Positions 1 through 9,302 of a stretch of 64,000 nucleotides of DNA are shown piece by piece. How positions within the stretch are numbered: position 1 is the first letter of the stretch; the number at the start of each line of letters is the position of its first letter. The notes beneath the pieces were generated by a model. It made no database searches. It was given only the letters and a program-made list of their open reading frames with translations, and was not told the origin of the DNA. The position numbers and the translations under genes are program-made. This DNA comes from a virus, in IMG/VR virus record IMGVR_UViG_3300008262_006986, positions 1-64,000 of that record. One strand, given 5' to 3'.

Positions 1-1
1 T

Positions 2-474
2 GGTCCTCAAGGAGCCCAAGGTATTCAGGGTGCTCAAGGCTCTGGTCCTCAAGGAGCCCAAGGTATTCAGGGCGCTCAAGGTTCTGGACCACAGGGCGCA
101 CAAGGTATTCAGGGTGCTCAAGGTTCTGGACCACAAGGAGCCCAAGGTATTCAGGGTGCTCAAGGTTCTGGACCTCAAGGAGCCCAAGGTATTCAGGGTG
201 CTCAAGGAGCACAGGGTATACAGGGTATACAAGGTATTCAAGGGAGACAGGGTAACCAAGGAAACCAAGGAAACCAAGGCAACCAAGGTAACCAAGGTAA
301 CCAAGGTAATCAAGGTAATCAAGGTAATCAAGGTAATCAAGGAAGTCAGGGCTCTGGACCTCAAGGCGCTCAAGGTGCTCAAGGATCAGGTGCTCAAGGA
401 TCACAGGGAATTCAAGGAATTCAGGGTAATTTAGGAAACCAAGGATACCAAGGATCACAGGGAGCCCAAGGAGC
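2..474 (+). repeat. Collagen-type GXQ coding repeat
   Basis: Imperfect tandem repeats of 9-45 bp encode Gly-X-Gln triplets. A repeated block reads GPQGAQGIQGAQGS and is followed by a run of GNQ units. Such DNA is prone to length change by slippage or recombination, so the shaft length probably varies between relatives. Confidence 0.85.
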
Positions 475-1462
475 AGGTTCCGTTTCTGGTACACAAAACT
501 TTATTGCAAAATTCACTAGTTCTACTGCAATTGGAAATAGTTTGGCTTTCGACAATGGAACAAATGTAGGAATTGGAACACAAGCTCCAGATGGGCTTTT
601 ACATCTTTATTTGAATGCAAATAGCCAACTAGGTTTTTACATCGAAAACCCGAACTCAGGTTCTGCTGCAAAAAGTCGCTTACAATTTGGTGCAAAGTCT
701 CTTGATACCGATTTGGTTTTTAGTGCCTATAATTCTGGCCACCAAGGCAATGGCTTGATTGGTGTTCAAGCAGCCTCCTTAACAGAACTTTGTGCCAACA
801 CTAATAGTTCTGGCCTTGCGGTTGGCACTAGAGGCGCTTCCTCTTTTATTGTCTCAACAAACGCTACTCCTAGGATGCGTGTGCTATCAACTGGAGAACT
901 ATCGGTTGGAACCATAACAACTATTCCTAGTGGCGTTGGCATTCGTGTTGATAATGGGGATGTTGGGATTATGAGCCAGCTGGGTTTACGGCTTTATGAT
1001 TCTGATAACAGTAATTACTTAGTCATCAAATCTCCTTCATCTATAAGTTCCAATTACACATTAACTATGCCTGCTGATGATGGAAATTCTTATCAATTCT
1101 TGCAGACCGATGGTTCTGGAACATTATCTTGGTCTAGCACAATACAAGGCGATGTTCAATTAATAAATACTCAAGTTGGCACAACATATACTTTGGCTTT
1201 GGCTGATGCGGGCAAATTAATTACATTAAATAATGGCTCACCAATTTCTGTGACAGTACCACTCAATTCATCTGTCGCATTTCCAACTGGTACACATATT
1301 GACTTCGCACAACTTGGTGCTGGACAAGTTACTATCGCAGGGGATGTGGGAGTAACCTTGAACTATACTCCGGGCAATAAGCTAAGAGCACAGTATTCAG
1401 GCGCATCTATAATTAAGATTGGAACAGATACTTGGATGCTATTTGGAGATATATCAGCATGA
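2..1462 (+). CDS. Collagen-like tail fibre / virion surface protein (5' end outside window)
   Basis: The frame is open from the first full codon of the window, so the gene starts upstream. The first ~150 visible residues are Gly-X-Gln triplets (GPQGAQGIQGAQGSG and a run of GNQ units), typical of phage collagen-like fibre shafts that form a triple helix. After residue ~160 a globular part begins (about 320 aa) with the phrase NGTNVGIGTQAPDGLLHLY, which resembles fibre or needle head domains of environmental phages. The last ~80 residues look like a beta-rich C-terminal domain. It is probably exposed on the particle and involved in host contact. The stop codon overlaps the start of the next gene (ATGA). 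The family type is clear; the exact particle location is inferred. Confidence 0.8.
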   Translation, partial: GPQGAQGIQGAQGSGPQGAQGIQGAQGSGPQGAQGIQGAQGSGPQGAQGIQGAQGSGPQGAQGIQGAQGAQGIQGIQGIQGRQGNQGNQGNQGNQGNQGNQGNQGNQGNQGNQGSQGSGPQGAQGAQGSGAQGSQGIQGIQGNLGNQGYQGSQGAQGAGSVSGTQNFIAKFTSSTAIGNSLAFDNGTNVGIGTQAPDGLLHLYLNANSQLGFYIENPNSGSAAKSRLQFGAKSLDTDLVFSAYNSGHQGNGLIGVQAASLTELCANTNSSGLAVGTRGASSFIVSTNATPRMRVLSTGELSVGTITTIPSGVGIRVDNGDVGIMSQLGLRLYDSDNSNYLVIKSPSSISSNYTLTMPADDGNSYQFLQTDGSGTLSWSSTIQGDVQLINTQVGTTYTLALADAGKLITLNNGSPISVTVPLNSSVAFPTGTHIDFAQLGAGQVTIAGDVGVTLNYTPGNKLRAQYSGASIIKIGTDTWMLFGDISA

Positions 1463-1824
1463 GAAGAGTTATGATATTTTTACCTCCAAAATCGAGCCCA
1501 ACCCCTACACCCACACCCACACCCACACCCACACCCACACCCACACCCACACCCACCCCAAGTCCTTTGCCTCCTATTCCTCCGTTTGCCCCACCAGCAG
1601 CTTTCATGGAAAGAACAGTCGCAGAATCAGGATTGTTAAAAAATGATTTACAACAAGATAAGCTTCAGTTTACTTTTTATGTTGTTGAGGGAGCTAATAA
1701 TCAACCTGAAATTGTATGTCTGGAAACTTCTCCTGAGATTAAATGTCTTGCAGGTCCATATGATTCTTATGATGTTGCTAAAAAAATACAAGAAAATTTG
1801 ACAAGTGTACCACCGACACCATAA
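1459..1824 (+). CDS. Small protein with Thr-Pro repeat linker
   Basis: 121 aa. The ATG at 1459 overlaps the stop of the fibre gene (ATGA), so translation is probably coupled. A short N-terminus (MRRVMIFLPPKSSP) is followed by ten Thr-Pro units, a further Pro-rich stretch, and a ~80-residue C-terminal domain containing FTFYVVEGANNQPEIVCLE. No family is recognised. The Thr-Pro run should be a stiff extended linker. Its position suggests a fibre-associated or cleaved attachment protein, which is inference. Confidence 0.65.
   Translation: MRRVMIFLPPKSSPTPTPTPTPTPTPTPTPTPTPSPLPPIPPFAPPAAFMERTVAESGLLKNDLQQDKLQFTFYVVEGANNQPEIVCLETSPEIKCLAGPYDSYDVAKKIQENLTSVPPTP
1507..1554 (+). repeat. Perfect ACACCC hexanucleotide repeat, 8 copies
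   Basis: Eight perfect tandem copies of ACACCC encode Thr-Pro in the overlapping gene, with two degenerate TP codon pairs at the edges. Copy changes keep the frame and would only alter linker length. Confidence 0.95.
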
Positions 1825-1832
1825 AATTGTTT

Positions 1833-2468
1833 ATGATTACATTTGTAGAAAATTTTTATTCTAATGCAAATCAAATATACGATATTGTCTCTAAGCTAGA
1901 TTACAAGCAAGAAACATTTGGAACACAAATAAAAGATTTTTATCTTGTTCCGCAAGGTATAGAACATGGATTTTCTCAAATACTAAATACAAGTATCACG
2001 CTTGGGAAACACTCTGGGTGTTTTCGTAAGCCATATGAATTTATTCATTTTGAAAATTTTGAACCTAAATCATTCTTTCTAGCAATAATTGCTTTAAGCA
2101 AAACTAAATTCTACACTTACAGACATAAAGAAAAAAATTATTCGCAAGTAATACAAGTTCAAGAAAATATAGAAGAGTTTATAAGTAAAAATTGTAACAA
2201 CAAATCGGCATGGGATGTCACATGTGAATTAAACATGTCTCCCGGAGACATGGTGCTCGTTAAGCCATGGTTCTGGCACTCAATTGATCCAAGTATTGTA
2301 AATGTGTTTTATCTAGATATTCCAACAAATGATTCCACCCAAGAATCACAACAGGCAATAGAACAAGAACATGCTTCAGATAATCAGTTGAGTGCAAAGT
2401 CTGATGCAATCGATGCAGAAAACATTTTGCCCACTCCAGATTCATGTTCAACTGATGGAACTTGCTAA
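1833..2468 (+). CDS. Uncharacterised protein, possible cupin/oxygenase-like fold
   Basis: 211 aa from the ATG at 1833 (a TTG at 1827 is an alternative). It begins MITFVENFYSNANQIYDIV. Residues ~145-165 contain MSPGDMVLVKPWFWHSI, the 'PGD...P...H' strand-turn-strand pattern seen in cupins and 2-oxoglutarate oxygenases, and an earlier HSGCFRKPYEFIHFENF segment could supply another ligand. The last 50 residues are polar and low complexity. Its position before the sugar cassette suggests a modifying role. The fold call is weak. Confidence 0.5.
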   Translation: MITFVENFYSNANQIYDIVSKLDYKQETFGTQIKDFYLVPQGIEHGFSQILNTSITLGKHSGCFRKPYEFIHFENFEPKSFFLAIIALSKTKFYTYRHKEKNYSQVIQVQENIEEFISKNCNNKSAWDVTCELNMSPGDMVLVKPWFWHSIDPSIVNVFYLDIPTNDSTQESQQAIEQEHASDNQLSAKSDAIDAENILPTPDSCSTDGTC

Positions 2469-2479
2469 GAAAGGCTCAA

Positions 2480-3706
2480 ATGCTAAAGATTTCTATATTC
2501 ACTCCTACACATAATCCAATTCATTTACAAAGGCTATATGATAGCATAAAAACCCAAACCTACCAAAATTGGGAATGGGTTATTGTGCCAAATAATGGTG
2601 TAGAAATATCGTTAAGTCCTCCAGATGATAGAATAAAAATTTATCCTTGTGATCAATCTGGTAATATTGGGCTTTTGAAAAAATTTGCCTGCGAAAAGGC
2701 GACTGGTGATATTTTGGCAGAGGTTGATCATGATGACGAATTATTCTCAGATTGCTTGGAAGAAGTCGCAAAAGCTTTTCAAGACCCAACTATTGATTTT
2801 GCCTACTCAAACTGCGTTGATGTAGATAAAAACTGGAATTCACGCACATTTGGTCCAGACTTCGGCTGGAAGACCCGTCCATGCAACTACAAAGGCCGAC
2901 AACTCATACAAAATGTATCATTTCCTCCTGATGCAACTTCCATAAGCAAGATATGGTTTGCACCCAATCACATTCGTGCTTGGAGAGCAAATTTTTATCA
3001 TGGCATAGGAGGACACGACACATCTCTAGATGTTTGTGATGATCATGATATTGTTTGCAGAACATATATTCATGGAAAAATGTATCATATCAATAAGTGC
3101 CTATACTTATATCATCTACATGATGAAAACACATGCTATGGTGAAAAAAATGCTAAGATTCAAGAGATGACTCTTGACCTACATGATAAATACATCTATC
3201 AAATAGTTGAAAAATGGTGTGACGAAAAAGGTCTCAAGAAAGTAGACTTATGTGGTGGTCATAGCAAGCCTTTGGGCTATACCAGCGTTGATATGCTGAA
3301 TGGTGATATCATAGCTGATTTAAACGAACGATGGCCGTTTGAAGATGGTGAAGTAGGTTTGTTCAGAGCACATGACGCACTAGAACACCTTAAAAATCCT
3401 ATTCATACCATGAAAGAAGCATATCGTTGCTTGGCAGATAATGGTTGGTTTCTAACTATGACTCCATCAACAGACGGAAGAGGAGCATTCCAAGACCCAA
3501 CTCATGTTTCATTTTGGAATAGCAACAGTTTTTGGTACTATTGCAAATCCGATCAGGCAAGATACATAAACACTCCAGTTAGATTCCAGTTAAATAGAAT
3601 CAAAAACTTTTATCCAAATGATTTCTGCAAATTCCATGAGATCGTTTATGTTAAGGCCGATTTAGTTAAATTCACTTCAGATACCCCCGGACTCAAGGAA
3701 ATCTAA
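2480..3706 (+). CDS. Glycosyltransferase family 2 fused to SAM-methyltransferase-like domain
   Basis: 408 aa from the ATG at 2480, chosen because AAGAAAGG lies just upstream; a TTG at 2462 is in frame. The N-terminal ~230 residues are a GT-A glycosyltransferase: it starts LKISIFTPTHNP, has QTYQNWEWVIVPNNG, and carries the metal/nucleotide-sugar motif EVDHDDELF. The C-terminal ~170 residues (VDLCGGHSKPLGYTSVDM, then DALEHLKNPIHTMKEAYRCL) match the class I methyltransferase layout of sugar loci. It probably transfers and methylates a sugar on a glycan. The stop shares bases with the next start (TAATG). Confidence 0.8.
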   Translation: MLKISIFTPTHNPIHLQRLYDSIKTQTYQNWEWVIVPNNGVEISLSPPDDRIKIYPCDQSGNIGLLKKFACEKATGDILAEVDHDDELFSDCLEEVAKAFQDPTIDFAYSNCVDVDKNWNSRTFGPDFGWKTRPCNYKGRQLIQNVSFPPDATSISKIWFAPNHIRAWRANFYHGIGGHDTSLDVCDDHDIVCRTYIHGKMYHINKCLYLYHLHDENTCYGEKNAKIQEMTLDLHDKYIYQIVEKWCDEKGLKKVDLCGGHSKPLGYTSVDMLNGDIIADLNERWPFEDGEVGLFRAHDALEHLKNPIHTMKEAYRCLADNGWFLTMTPSTDGRGAFQDPTHVSFWNSNSFWYYCKSDQARYINTPVRFQLNRIKNFYPNDFCKFHEIVYVKADLVKFTSDTPGLKEI

Positions 3707-4080
3707 TGGATGTCAAAACACTAGAAGAACTACCTAAGACAGTAGTTTGCGATATTGATGGATGCATTTTTAAACATATGGGCAATCTACCAAATATGAT
3801 TTTGGGAACGCCTGAGATTTGTCCTAATGTAAAAGAACAATTCGATTTGTGGGACAAAAAGGCTTATAAAATTATCCTCCTTACTGGCAGAAGAGAAAGT
3901 ATGAGAGATGTAACTGAAAGGCAACTACGGTCATTCGGGCTTTTCTGGGATGTTCTGGTTATGAATGCCACCAGAGGACAAAGAATTTTGGTGAATGACA
4001 TCAAACCCGGAATAGACGGAAAGACAGCGGTGGCTCACAATTTAGAAAGAAATCAAGGGTTTGTCGAACTTATTGCTTGA
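3706..4080 (+). CDS. HAD-family phosphatase, capsule-locus type
   Basis: 124 aa. Residues 13-20 VVCDIDGC give the HAD DxDG nucleophile motif. KIILLTGRRES is motif II (Thr) and ILVNDIKP is near motif IV. It is short, like the capsule-biosynthesis phosphatases that sit beside sugar nucleotidyltransferases. It is coupled to the preceding GT by TAATG and converges with the GHMP kinase gene (11-nt overlap). It probably dephosphorylates a sugar phosphate in this cassette; the substrate is unknown. Confidence 0.75.
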   Translation: MDVKTLEELPKTVVCDIDGCIFKHMGNLPNMILGTPEICPNVKEQFDLWDKKAYKIILLTGRRESMRDVTERQLRSFGLFWDVLVMNATRGQRILVNDIKPGIDGKTAVAHNLERNQGFVELIA

Positions 4081-5050
4081 AAATAATCTCACTTCCCGTA
4101 TGTGAAAATCTAACCGGCAAGACTTTGAATGCATTCATATTGTTTAAAAATCTTTCCTGTTCAGACTCGCTAACATAAAAAAGAATAAAACCCCCACCAC
4201 CAGCACCCAACAACTTACCACCTGAAGCACCGTTCTTTTTTCCAAACAGATACAAATCATCAATTTTTGGATTTGATATATTCTCAGCATATTTCTTCTT
4301 CAGTTTCCAAGCTTCGTCTAATAGTGCGCCAAAGTTACTTAAATTATCCTCCAGTATATCTTTTTCAAGCAATTTTGCCATATCAACAATTTTGCCTATT
4401 GCCTCTTTCGTTTGAGCGTTAGTGCGTGTATTTTTTTCTTGCACAGATAAAATATCATCAGCTGATCTGTTGATCCCCGTATAAACTAAAAACAAATTTT
4501 TTTGTAAGGCATCGTATGTTTTTGTTTTGCAATTGATTCTCTTGACCGATATTTCCTTTTTACTGAACCTTATAGAAATTAAACCACCGTAAACAGCAAA
4601 ATACTGATCTTGTTTTCCGATGGGCTTACCAAGTTTTTCGATTTCTAATTGACAAGTTTTTTCTGCTAATATTTTATCTTCTAAAATTTTACCAGTCTTG
4701 TAGTAATGAACTGCTTTTAACAGCCCAGCACAGTAACTTGAGCTTGAACCCATGCCTGTTCCATTACTAGGGACATCTGACATACTTGAAATTTCAAAAT
4801 GATTTTGAATGTCATAATCTAATAAAACTTGCCTAGCAATATCGTGTTTTATCAACTTACTATTTTCAACTATTTCTGCTTTCGAATAGCTAACCCGAAC
4901 ATCTTGATCAAATTTTTCATTTACATTTATGTAAATATACTTTTGGATTGTAGCACCAAGGACCAAGCCTTCTTGCTCTTCGTAAAATGCTGGAAAGTCG
5001 CTGCCTCCACCTAAAAAACTAATTCGTAGAGGAGTTCTGGTTATAATCAT
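4070..5050 (-). CDS. GHMP-family sugar kinase (heptose-7-phosphate kinase-like)
   Basis: 326 aa. The N-terminus MIITRTPLRISFLGGGSDF is the diagnostic start of D-glycero-D-manno-heptose-7-phosphate and related sugar GHMP kinases. The ATP loop appears as SNGTGMGSSSSYCAGL near residue 100. The C-terminal motif GASGGKLLGAGGGGFILFY is complete. Length is normal. It would phosphorylate C1 of a sugar phosphate before nucleotidyl transfer. Its 5' end overlaps the upstream nucleotidyltransferase gene by 32 nt, so they form one minus-strand operon. The exact sugar is inferred from family likeness only. Confidence 0.85.
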   Translation of the reverse strand: MIITRTPLRISFLGGGSDFPAFYEEQEGLVLGATIQKYIYINVNEKFDQDVRVSYSKAEIVENSKLIKHDIARQVLLDYDIQNHFEISSMSDVPSNGTGMGSSSSYCAGLLKAVHYYKTGKILEDKILAEKTCQLEIEKLGKPIGKQDQYFAVYGGLISIRFSKKEISVKRINCKTKTYDALQKNLFLVYTGINRSADDILSVQEKNTRTNAQTKEAIGKIVDMAKLLEKDILEDNLSNFGALLDEAWKLKKKYAENISNPKIDDLYLFGKKNGASGGKLLGAGGGGFILFYVSESEQERFLNNMNAFKVLPVRFSHTGSEIIFKQ

Positions 5051-5750
5051 AAAATAATTTTTTCAATTTTTCGTAGTTTACAAAAGTCCCCATATCAATA
5101 AAATAATCATCATCTCCAATCTCTTGATGATAAACTTTTATTTTATCTTCGATACATCTTGGTAAAAAATCTTTTGCTATATCAAATAGATTATCGTTCT
5201 TATATTTTTCTATAACATTTTTATTGATAATAATAATTCCAGCATTTATTAAGTTAGATGTACATTCTTCTTTACTTGGCTTTTCAATTATTTTTTGGAC
5301 TCTATTTTTATTGTCACAAAATAAAACTCCTCCCGTCCAAGGAGTTTCACTTTTGCCGGATAAAATTGTGATGTCAGCTTTTGTATTTTCGTGTTGTTCA
5401 AATAGCTGTTTTAAATTTGCATTTGTTACGACATCTCCATAAACAACGCAAATTTGGTCATCTAAGAAATCAATAGCGTTTACGATTCCACCAAATGTAC
5501 CAAGTATATCTTCTTCTTCAGACACCAATATATTTTTTGTTGAATTTTTAACAAATTCCACAATTAATTCTTTTTTCCAAAAAGCATTGCAAATATGTTT
5601 TTTTATCTCATGTTTTTCTAACCAATCAATTATCAAATCTAAAACAGTATTTTTGTCATCTACCAATAATAAACACTTTGGAGAATTAAGTGTTATTGGA
5701 TATAACCTAGTAGCTTTGCCAGCACAAAGAATAAAAGATTGATTAATCAA
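5019..5750 (-). CDS. Sugar-1-phosphate nucleotidyltransferase
   Basis: 243 aa. It begins MINQSFILCAGKATRLYPIT, a version of the nucleotidyltransferase signature GGxGTRL with Cys-Ala-Gly-Lys-Ala in place of the usual Gly-rich loop. NSPKCLLLVDDK follows, and VVYGDVVTN is the metal-binding Asp region. Length fits the short HddC/RmlA-like enzymes. The start appears to be TTG, overlapping the stop of the gene upstream. Next to the GHMP kinase it should activate the sugar as an NDP-sugar; which nucleotide is used cannot be told. Confidence 0.8.
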   Translation of the reverse strand: MINQSFILCAGKATRLYPITLNSPKCLLLVDDKNTVLDLIIDWLEKHEIKKHICNAFWKKELIVEFVKNSTKNILVSEEEDILGTFGGIVNAIDFLDDQICVVYGDVVTNANLKQLFEQHENTKADITILSGKSETPWTGGVLFCDNKNRVQKIIEKPSKEECTSNLINAGIIIINKNVIEKYKNDNLFDIAKDFLPRCIEDKIKVYHQEIGDDDYFIDMGTFVNYEKLKKLFYDYNQNSSTN

Positions 5751-6958
5751 TCAACAACCTCTACACAAGGGAAATATTTGATAAATTTATGCGATATATC
5801 TGTATTTTTCAATACATTATTGTGTATCTCATCATAAAAATTCCACGCTAGACACACAATTGCAACGGGATTTTTTTCTTGATACAGCTGTGTTGGGCTA
5901 GAAATAGGAATATCCATGCCGGGGGTGAGATAGCCCCATTTCAAACTATTATCGTCAACGATGTAGTCCAATTTTTTATTCAACCAGTTCAGTAGAGTAT
6001 TGCCTTTTGCAGATGCCCCATAACCAATCACCTTCATATTTTGTGATTTGAAGTATGCAATCTGGTTGAGGAGGTCTTCTTTAATTTTATTTGCGTTCTT
6101 TGCAAACCCTAAATAAGAATCAAAACTATTCCTGTTAAGTTGAATTTCTTCTAGGATCATAGCCTTGTACTCATCACAATCTTCACCTTCTATAGATAAT
6201 TCAAATACGAAACACATGGAGTGAATAGGAGCTTTCCAAGCACCCGTAATTTGAAAACCAAGAGTTTTGGCCATGCGTCCAAAAGACAAAGCAGTAAAAT
6301 AAGAAACATGTTCGTGATAAATTGCATCAAATTCATTATTCAAGAACATGTTACATTGTGATGTTTGAATATATATTTTTCCGTCCGGTTTCAGAACTTT
6401 TTTACACCAAGCCAAGAAAGAAACAGGGTCTGGCACATGTGGTAATACATGAATTGCCATCACGATGTCAAATGAATTGGCTTCAGCAACTTCCGCTGCG
6501 GTTTTTTCATTCCAAAAATCAACTATAACATCTAGCTTTCTTTTTCTGGATAATTCTCTCAGATTTGCAGCTGGATCAATTCCAAGACAATTAGCACCTT
6601 TTTGAGCAAACATTTCTAGAAACAAACCAGAATTACAAGCAATTTCAAATACACTCAGTTGCTTATTTTGATTTCTATTCAATATTTTTTCACACATTGA
6701 TTCAAAATATTCTGTTAGTGTTTGACTAGTATCGCTGATATACAAATAATGCTCGAACATTTCTTTCGGATCGACGGAAGCTGTAAGCTGACTGTGTGAA
6801 CAATTGCTACAATATTGAACAGCTAATGGATAGTGTGGCAACCGTACTCCATGATGATAAGAGTTTGCTAAAGGCTGCAATCCAAAATCTAAATACTCTC
6901 TAAGATAATTGCTTTCCTTACAAGCAACGCATTCCTTCAATAAATCATATTTTCCCAT
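5747..6958 (-). CDS. NDP-sugar C-methyltransferase (three-domain type)
   Basis: 403 aa. The architecture is that of deoxysugar C-methyltransferases: an N-terminal Zn-type domain with ECVACKES and QYCSNCSHSQL, a central SAM domain (VFEIACNSGLFLEMF, then LGIDPA), and a C-terminal domain beginning VIGYGASAKGNTLLNWL. The catalytic-region pattern AIYHEHVSYFT is present. It would add a methyl branch to an NDP-sugar. It overlaps the epimerase upstream by 14 nt and the nucleotidyltransferase downstream by 4 nt. Confidence 0.85.
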   Translation of the reverse strand: MGKYDLLKECVACKESNYLREYLDFGLQPLANSYHHGVRLPHYPLAVQYCSNCSHSQLTASVDPKEMFEHYLYISDTSQTLTEYFESMCEKILNRNQNKQLSVFEIACNSGLFLEMFAQKGANCLGIDPAANLRELSRKRKLDVIVDFWNEKTAAEVAEANSFDIVMAIHVLPHVPDPVSFLAWCKKVLKPDGKIYIQTSQCNMFLNNEFDAIYHEHVSYFTALSFGRMAKTLGFQITGAWKAPIHSMCFVFELSIEGEDCDEYKAMILEEIQLNRNSFDSYLGFAKNANKIKEDLLNQIAYFKSQNMKVIGYGASAKGNTLLNWLNKKLDYIVDDNSLKWGYLTPGMDIPISSPTQLYQEKNPVAIVCLAWNFYDEIHNNVLKNTDISHKFIKYFPCVEVVD

Positions 6959-7853
6959 GGATTACCGATGCCTTTCTTGCAGGAAAATCTTTATGATAAA
7001 TAATTTCTTGATGGTCTTTTATCGATGTGACAATAGATTCGACTGTGTCAAAAAACTCAAAGTCATATGCTTTTTTGAATTTATCACTATTGATGCAAAA
7101 ATCATATGATCCCAATCCGGGAGTTTCATTCACTTTACATTCTAAGATATCAGAAACAGCTTCTCCTACTTTTCTAATATTGACATTAAAACTTGCCAAG
7201 TTATAGATTCCTCTCTTATCTTCTTGGCATTCAACTATTTTATTAACAGCATTAAGCAAGTCACGCATACCCAAAATTGGCCTATAATTGGCACCATTTG
7301 ACACATGCAATTCTCTTTGCTTCAAACCATTTACTGTCATTGAATTTATCATCAAATCAGACCTGAAATTTTCTGACCATCCATTAACACTACCAAATCT
7401 TAAACCATAATACTCACAGGGATTAAATGTCTGCATATATTGGTCAATAGTAGCTTTGCTATATGAAAGCATATCATTTGGATTTAAAGAATCGGTCTCG
7501 ACTGCACCGACTAAATCAGTTTTGACATAAACACAAGAAGAACTTGCATAAATTAATTTTTGATTTTTATTTAATTTTTGTACAAAATTTATAAAATTAT
7601 ATACATTATTTTGCAAAGCACCAGCATGATCTTCATTACAAAGCGGGACGGAAGAGTGTGCTGCTGTCAAAATAAATATATCGAACTTCTCTAGATCGTT
7701 TTTTTCTAACTTATTGTAGTTACAACACCAATTCATAGAGTTGTTGCAACCAAAAAGGTTTAGATCACAACTCCAAACATTGTGTTTATCACGAAATCGA
7801 TCAAACAAAGCGCTGCCAATATATCCACATCCACCAACAAGTAATATATTCAT
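6945..7853 (-). CDS. NAD-dependent sugar epimerase/dehydratase (SDR)
   Basis: 302 aa. It begins MNILLVGGCGYIGSALFD, giving the Rossmann GGxGYIG motif at residues 7-13. The SDR catalytic region is present as ASSSCVYV and, about 30 residues later, YSKATID (YxxxK). An SD sequence (CTAGGAG) precedes the ATG at 7853. It works on an NDP-sugar, probably the product of the nucleotidyltransferase downstream. Length is normal. Confidence 0.85.
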   Translation of the reverse strand: MNILLVGGCGYIGSALFDRFRDKHNVWSCDLNLFGCNNSMNWCCNYNKLEKNDLEKFDIFILTAAHSSVPLCNEDHAGALQNNVYNFINFVQKLNKNQKLIYASSSCVYVKTDLVGAVETDSLNPNDMLSYSKATIDQYMQTFNPCEYYGLRFGSVNGWSENFRSDLMINSMTVNGLKQRELHVSNGANYRPILGMRDLLNAVNKIVECQEDKRGIYNLASFNVNIRKVGEAVSDILECKVNETPGLGSYDFCINSDKFKKAYDFEFFDTVESIVTSIKDHQEIIYHKDFPARKASVIHGKI

Positions 7854-7862
7854 AGGTGTCTC

Positions 7863-9296
7863 CTAGTATTTGATTCCATACTGCGAAAGTATAGGTCTCA
7901 AATCCTCTGTTTTTGAAACACAATCCATGTAGGCATTTTTCTCTTCTTCAGGTGTCCATCGATGTTGAACGCCATTGATAATAGATTCTCTGCTAGAAGG
8001 GTCTATTGATGGCATCTTGTTCCTGATTTGTCTTCTACGAGCTAAAAGCTTTTCTGTGTATGGTGACCAACCATACCAAACGACAGCCAATCGTTCTTCC
8101 GGGTGAGATACCCAATAATGCCTGCCTGCCTCATATGGCTCTGGACTGTTATGCAACAGTCGTGTGTACCGCAAATTAAAACTGTTTTCGAAATTCAAAC
8201 CATGATATTTCTGTTCTAGCAAAGGAATATCGTAGTTTGCTATCTTTTCTGACTCTCCGGGTGGATCAACCATGGCCAAACAACGCATATAAACCTTGGA
8301 AGGAGCATTTGGCTGATCTAAGAAACCAAGATCACCGATCAAAAATTCTGTAGTATTCAAAGCCATTTTATATCCATCGATATAAGCCATGATGTCCATG
8401 ACTTCTTCGTCTACTTGCAAGGCTAAAAACTCTTTGTTTCTGGACGGCACAATAGTCCATGTTGGGCATAGTTCTCTTATGATTTCAACTGAACGGTCTG
8501 TTGATGCATAATCAATCATAATTCCATGGTCGAAAATTTCCCGATGATGCTTGCACCACCAAGGTAAAAGATATTCTTCGTTGTAAAAATGACTTATTAC
8601 TGTTTTTCTTAATTTCTTTTCTGGATACTTTGAGCCAGCAAAAACATAATGGCCACCACCGCTTGGACGATTGTGCTCAAAAACTGGATACTTAATGATA
8701 GAAAAATATTTACTTATTTTTTCTGCCCACCACTCTCTTGGAAACACACTTTGATGGTACTCTATTTCGGGAGTGTTGCCATGACCCAAACTACTGAAGA
8801 GTGCAACATTTCCAAGGAAAATACCCCCTTCCTCCAAATGATTGGCAACCATTTGTAATGCTAAATCAACACTATCAGGATGAATATGTTCAAGAACATC
8901 CCAAGTACTAATAACATCAAACTTTAGAGGTTTGCCATTTTCTTGAATTTGATATGGTTTTGAAAGGTCGCAAGTGAACAAGACCTCATTATAATGCTTT
9001 TGCCAGTTCTCATGTCCAGCTGGCAAAAAGCCTCGTTGTTGTACGATCTCAGGCTTTGGATTCAAGCATTGATCAGACCCATCTACACCTACAGCTAGAT
9101 GACCTCTTCGATGAAACTCAAGAGCCAAATTGCCACCAGCACAGCCAATATCTAAGAACTTTATTGGCCTTCGAAAAAGGTGTTCTATTTGAGCTACAAA
9201 TTTATGATTAACACGGTTATCAAAATATACGCCTTCTGGATAAATGAAGTCGTTACTGTAGTCTGCTAAAGGGTATTCAGTTTTGATTGAAATCAT
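7863..9296 (-). CDS. Methyltransferase-glycosyltransferase fusion
   Basis: 477 aa. The N-terminal half is a SAM methyltransferase: KFLDIGCAGGNLALEFH is motif I and FDVISTWDVLEHIHPDS the post-motif. The C-terminal half, from about residue 225, is a GT-A-like glycosyltransferase beginning VISHFYNEEYLLPWWCKHH and continuing MIDYASTDRSVEIIRELCP. This half is paralogous to the stand-alone gene at 42408-43169. Domain order is the reverse of the fusion at 2480-3706. An SD sequence (AGAGG) precedes the ATG. It lies first in the minus-strand sugar operon. Confidence 0.8.
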   Translation of the reverse strand: MISIKTEYPLADYSNDFIYPEGVYFDNRVNHKFVAQIEHLFRRPIKFLDIGCAGGNLALEFHRRGHLAVGVDGSDQCLNPKPEIVQQRGFLPAGHENWQKHYNEVLFTCDLSKPYQIQENGKPLKFDVISTWDVLEHIHPDSVDLALQMVANHLEEGGIFLGNVALFSSLGHGNTPEIEYHQSVFPREWWAEKISKYFSIIKYPVFEHNRPSGGGHYVFAGSKYPEKKLRKTVISHFYNEEYLLPWWCKHHREIFDHGIMIDYASTDRSVEIIRELCPTWTIVPSRNKEFLALQVDEEVMDIMAYIDGYKMALNTTEFLIGDLGFLDQPNAPSKVYMRCLAMVDPPGESEKIANYDIPLLEQKYHGLNFENSFNLRYTRLLHNSPEPYEAGRHYWVSHPEERLAVVWYGWSPYTEKLLARRRQIRNKMPSIDPSSRESIINGVQHRWTPEEEKNAYMDCVSKTEDLRPILSQYGIKY

Positions 9297-9302
9297 AATT
9301 AC

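Noticed and set aside
30-434. Lys/Val-rich ORF over the collagen region
   Set aside because: A +1 shadow of the Gly-X-Gln repeats. The frame with Gly-X-Gln is continuous with the globular domain.
1413-1607. Gly-Val repeat ORF on the minus strand
   Set aside because: It is the antisense reading of the ACACCC repeat in the Thr-Pro gene; no SD and no conserved context.
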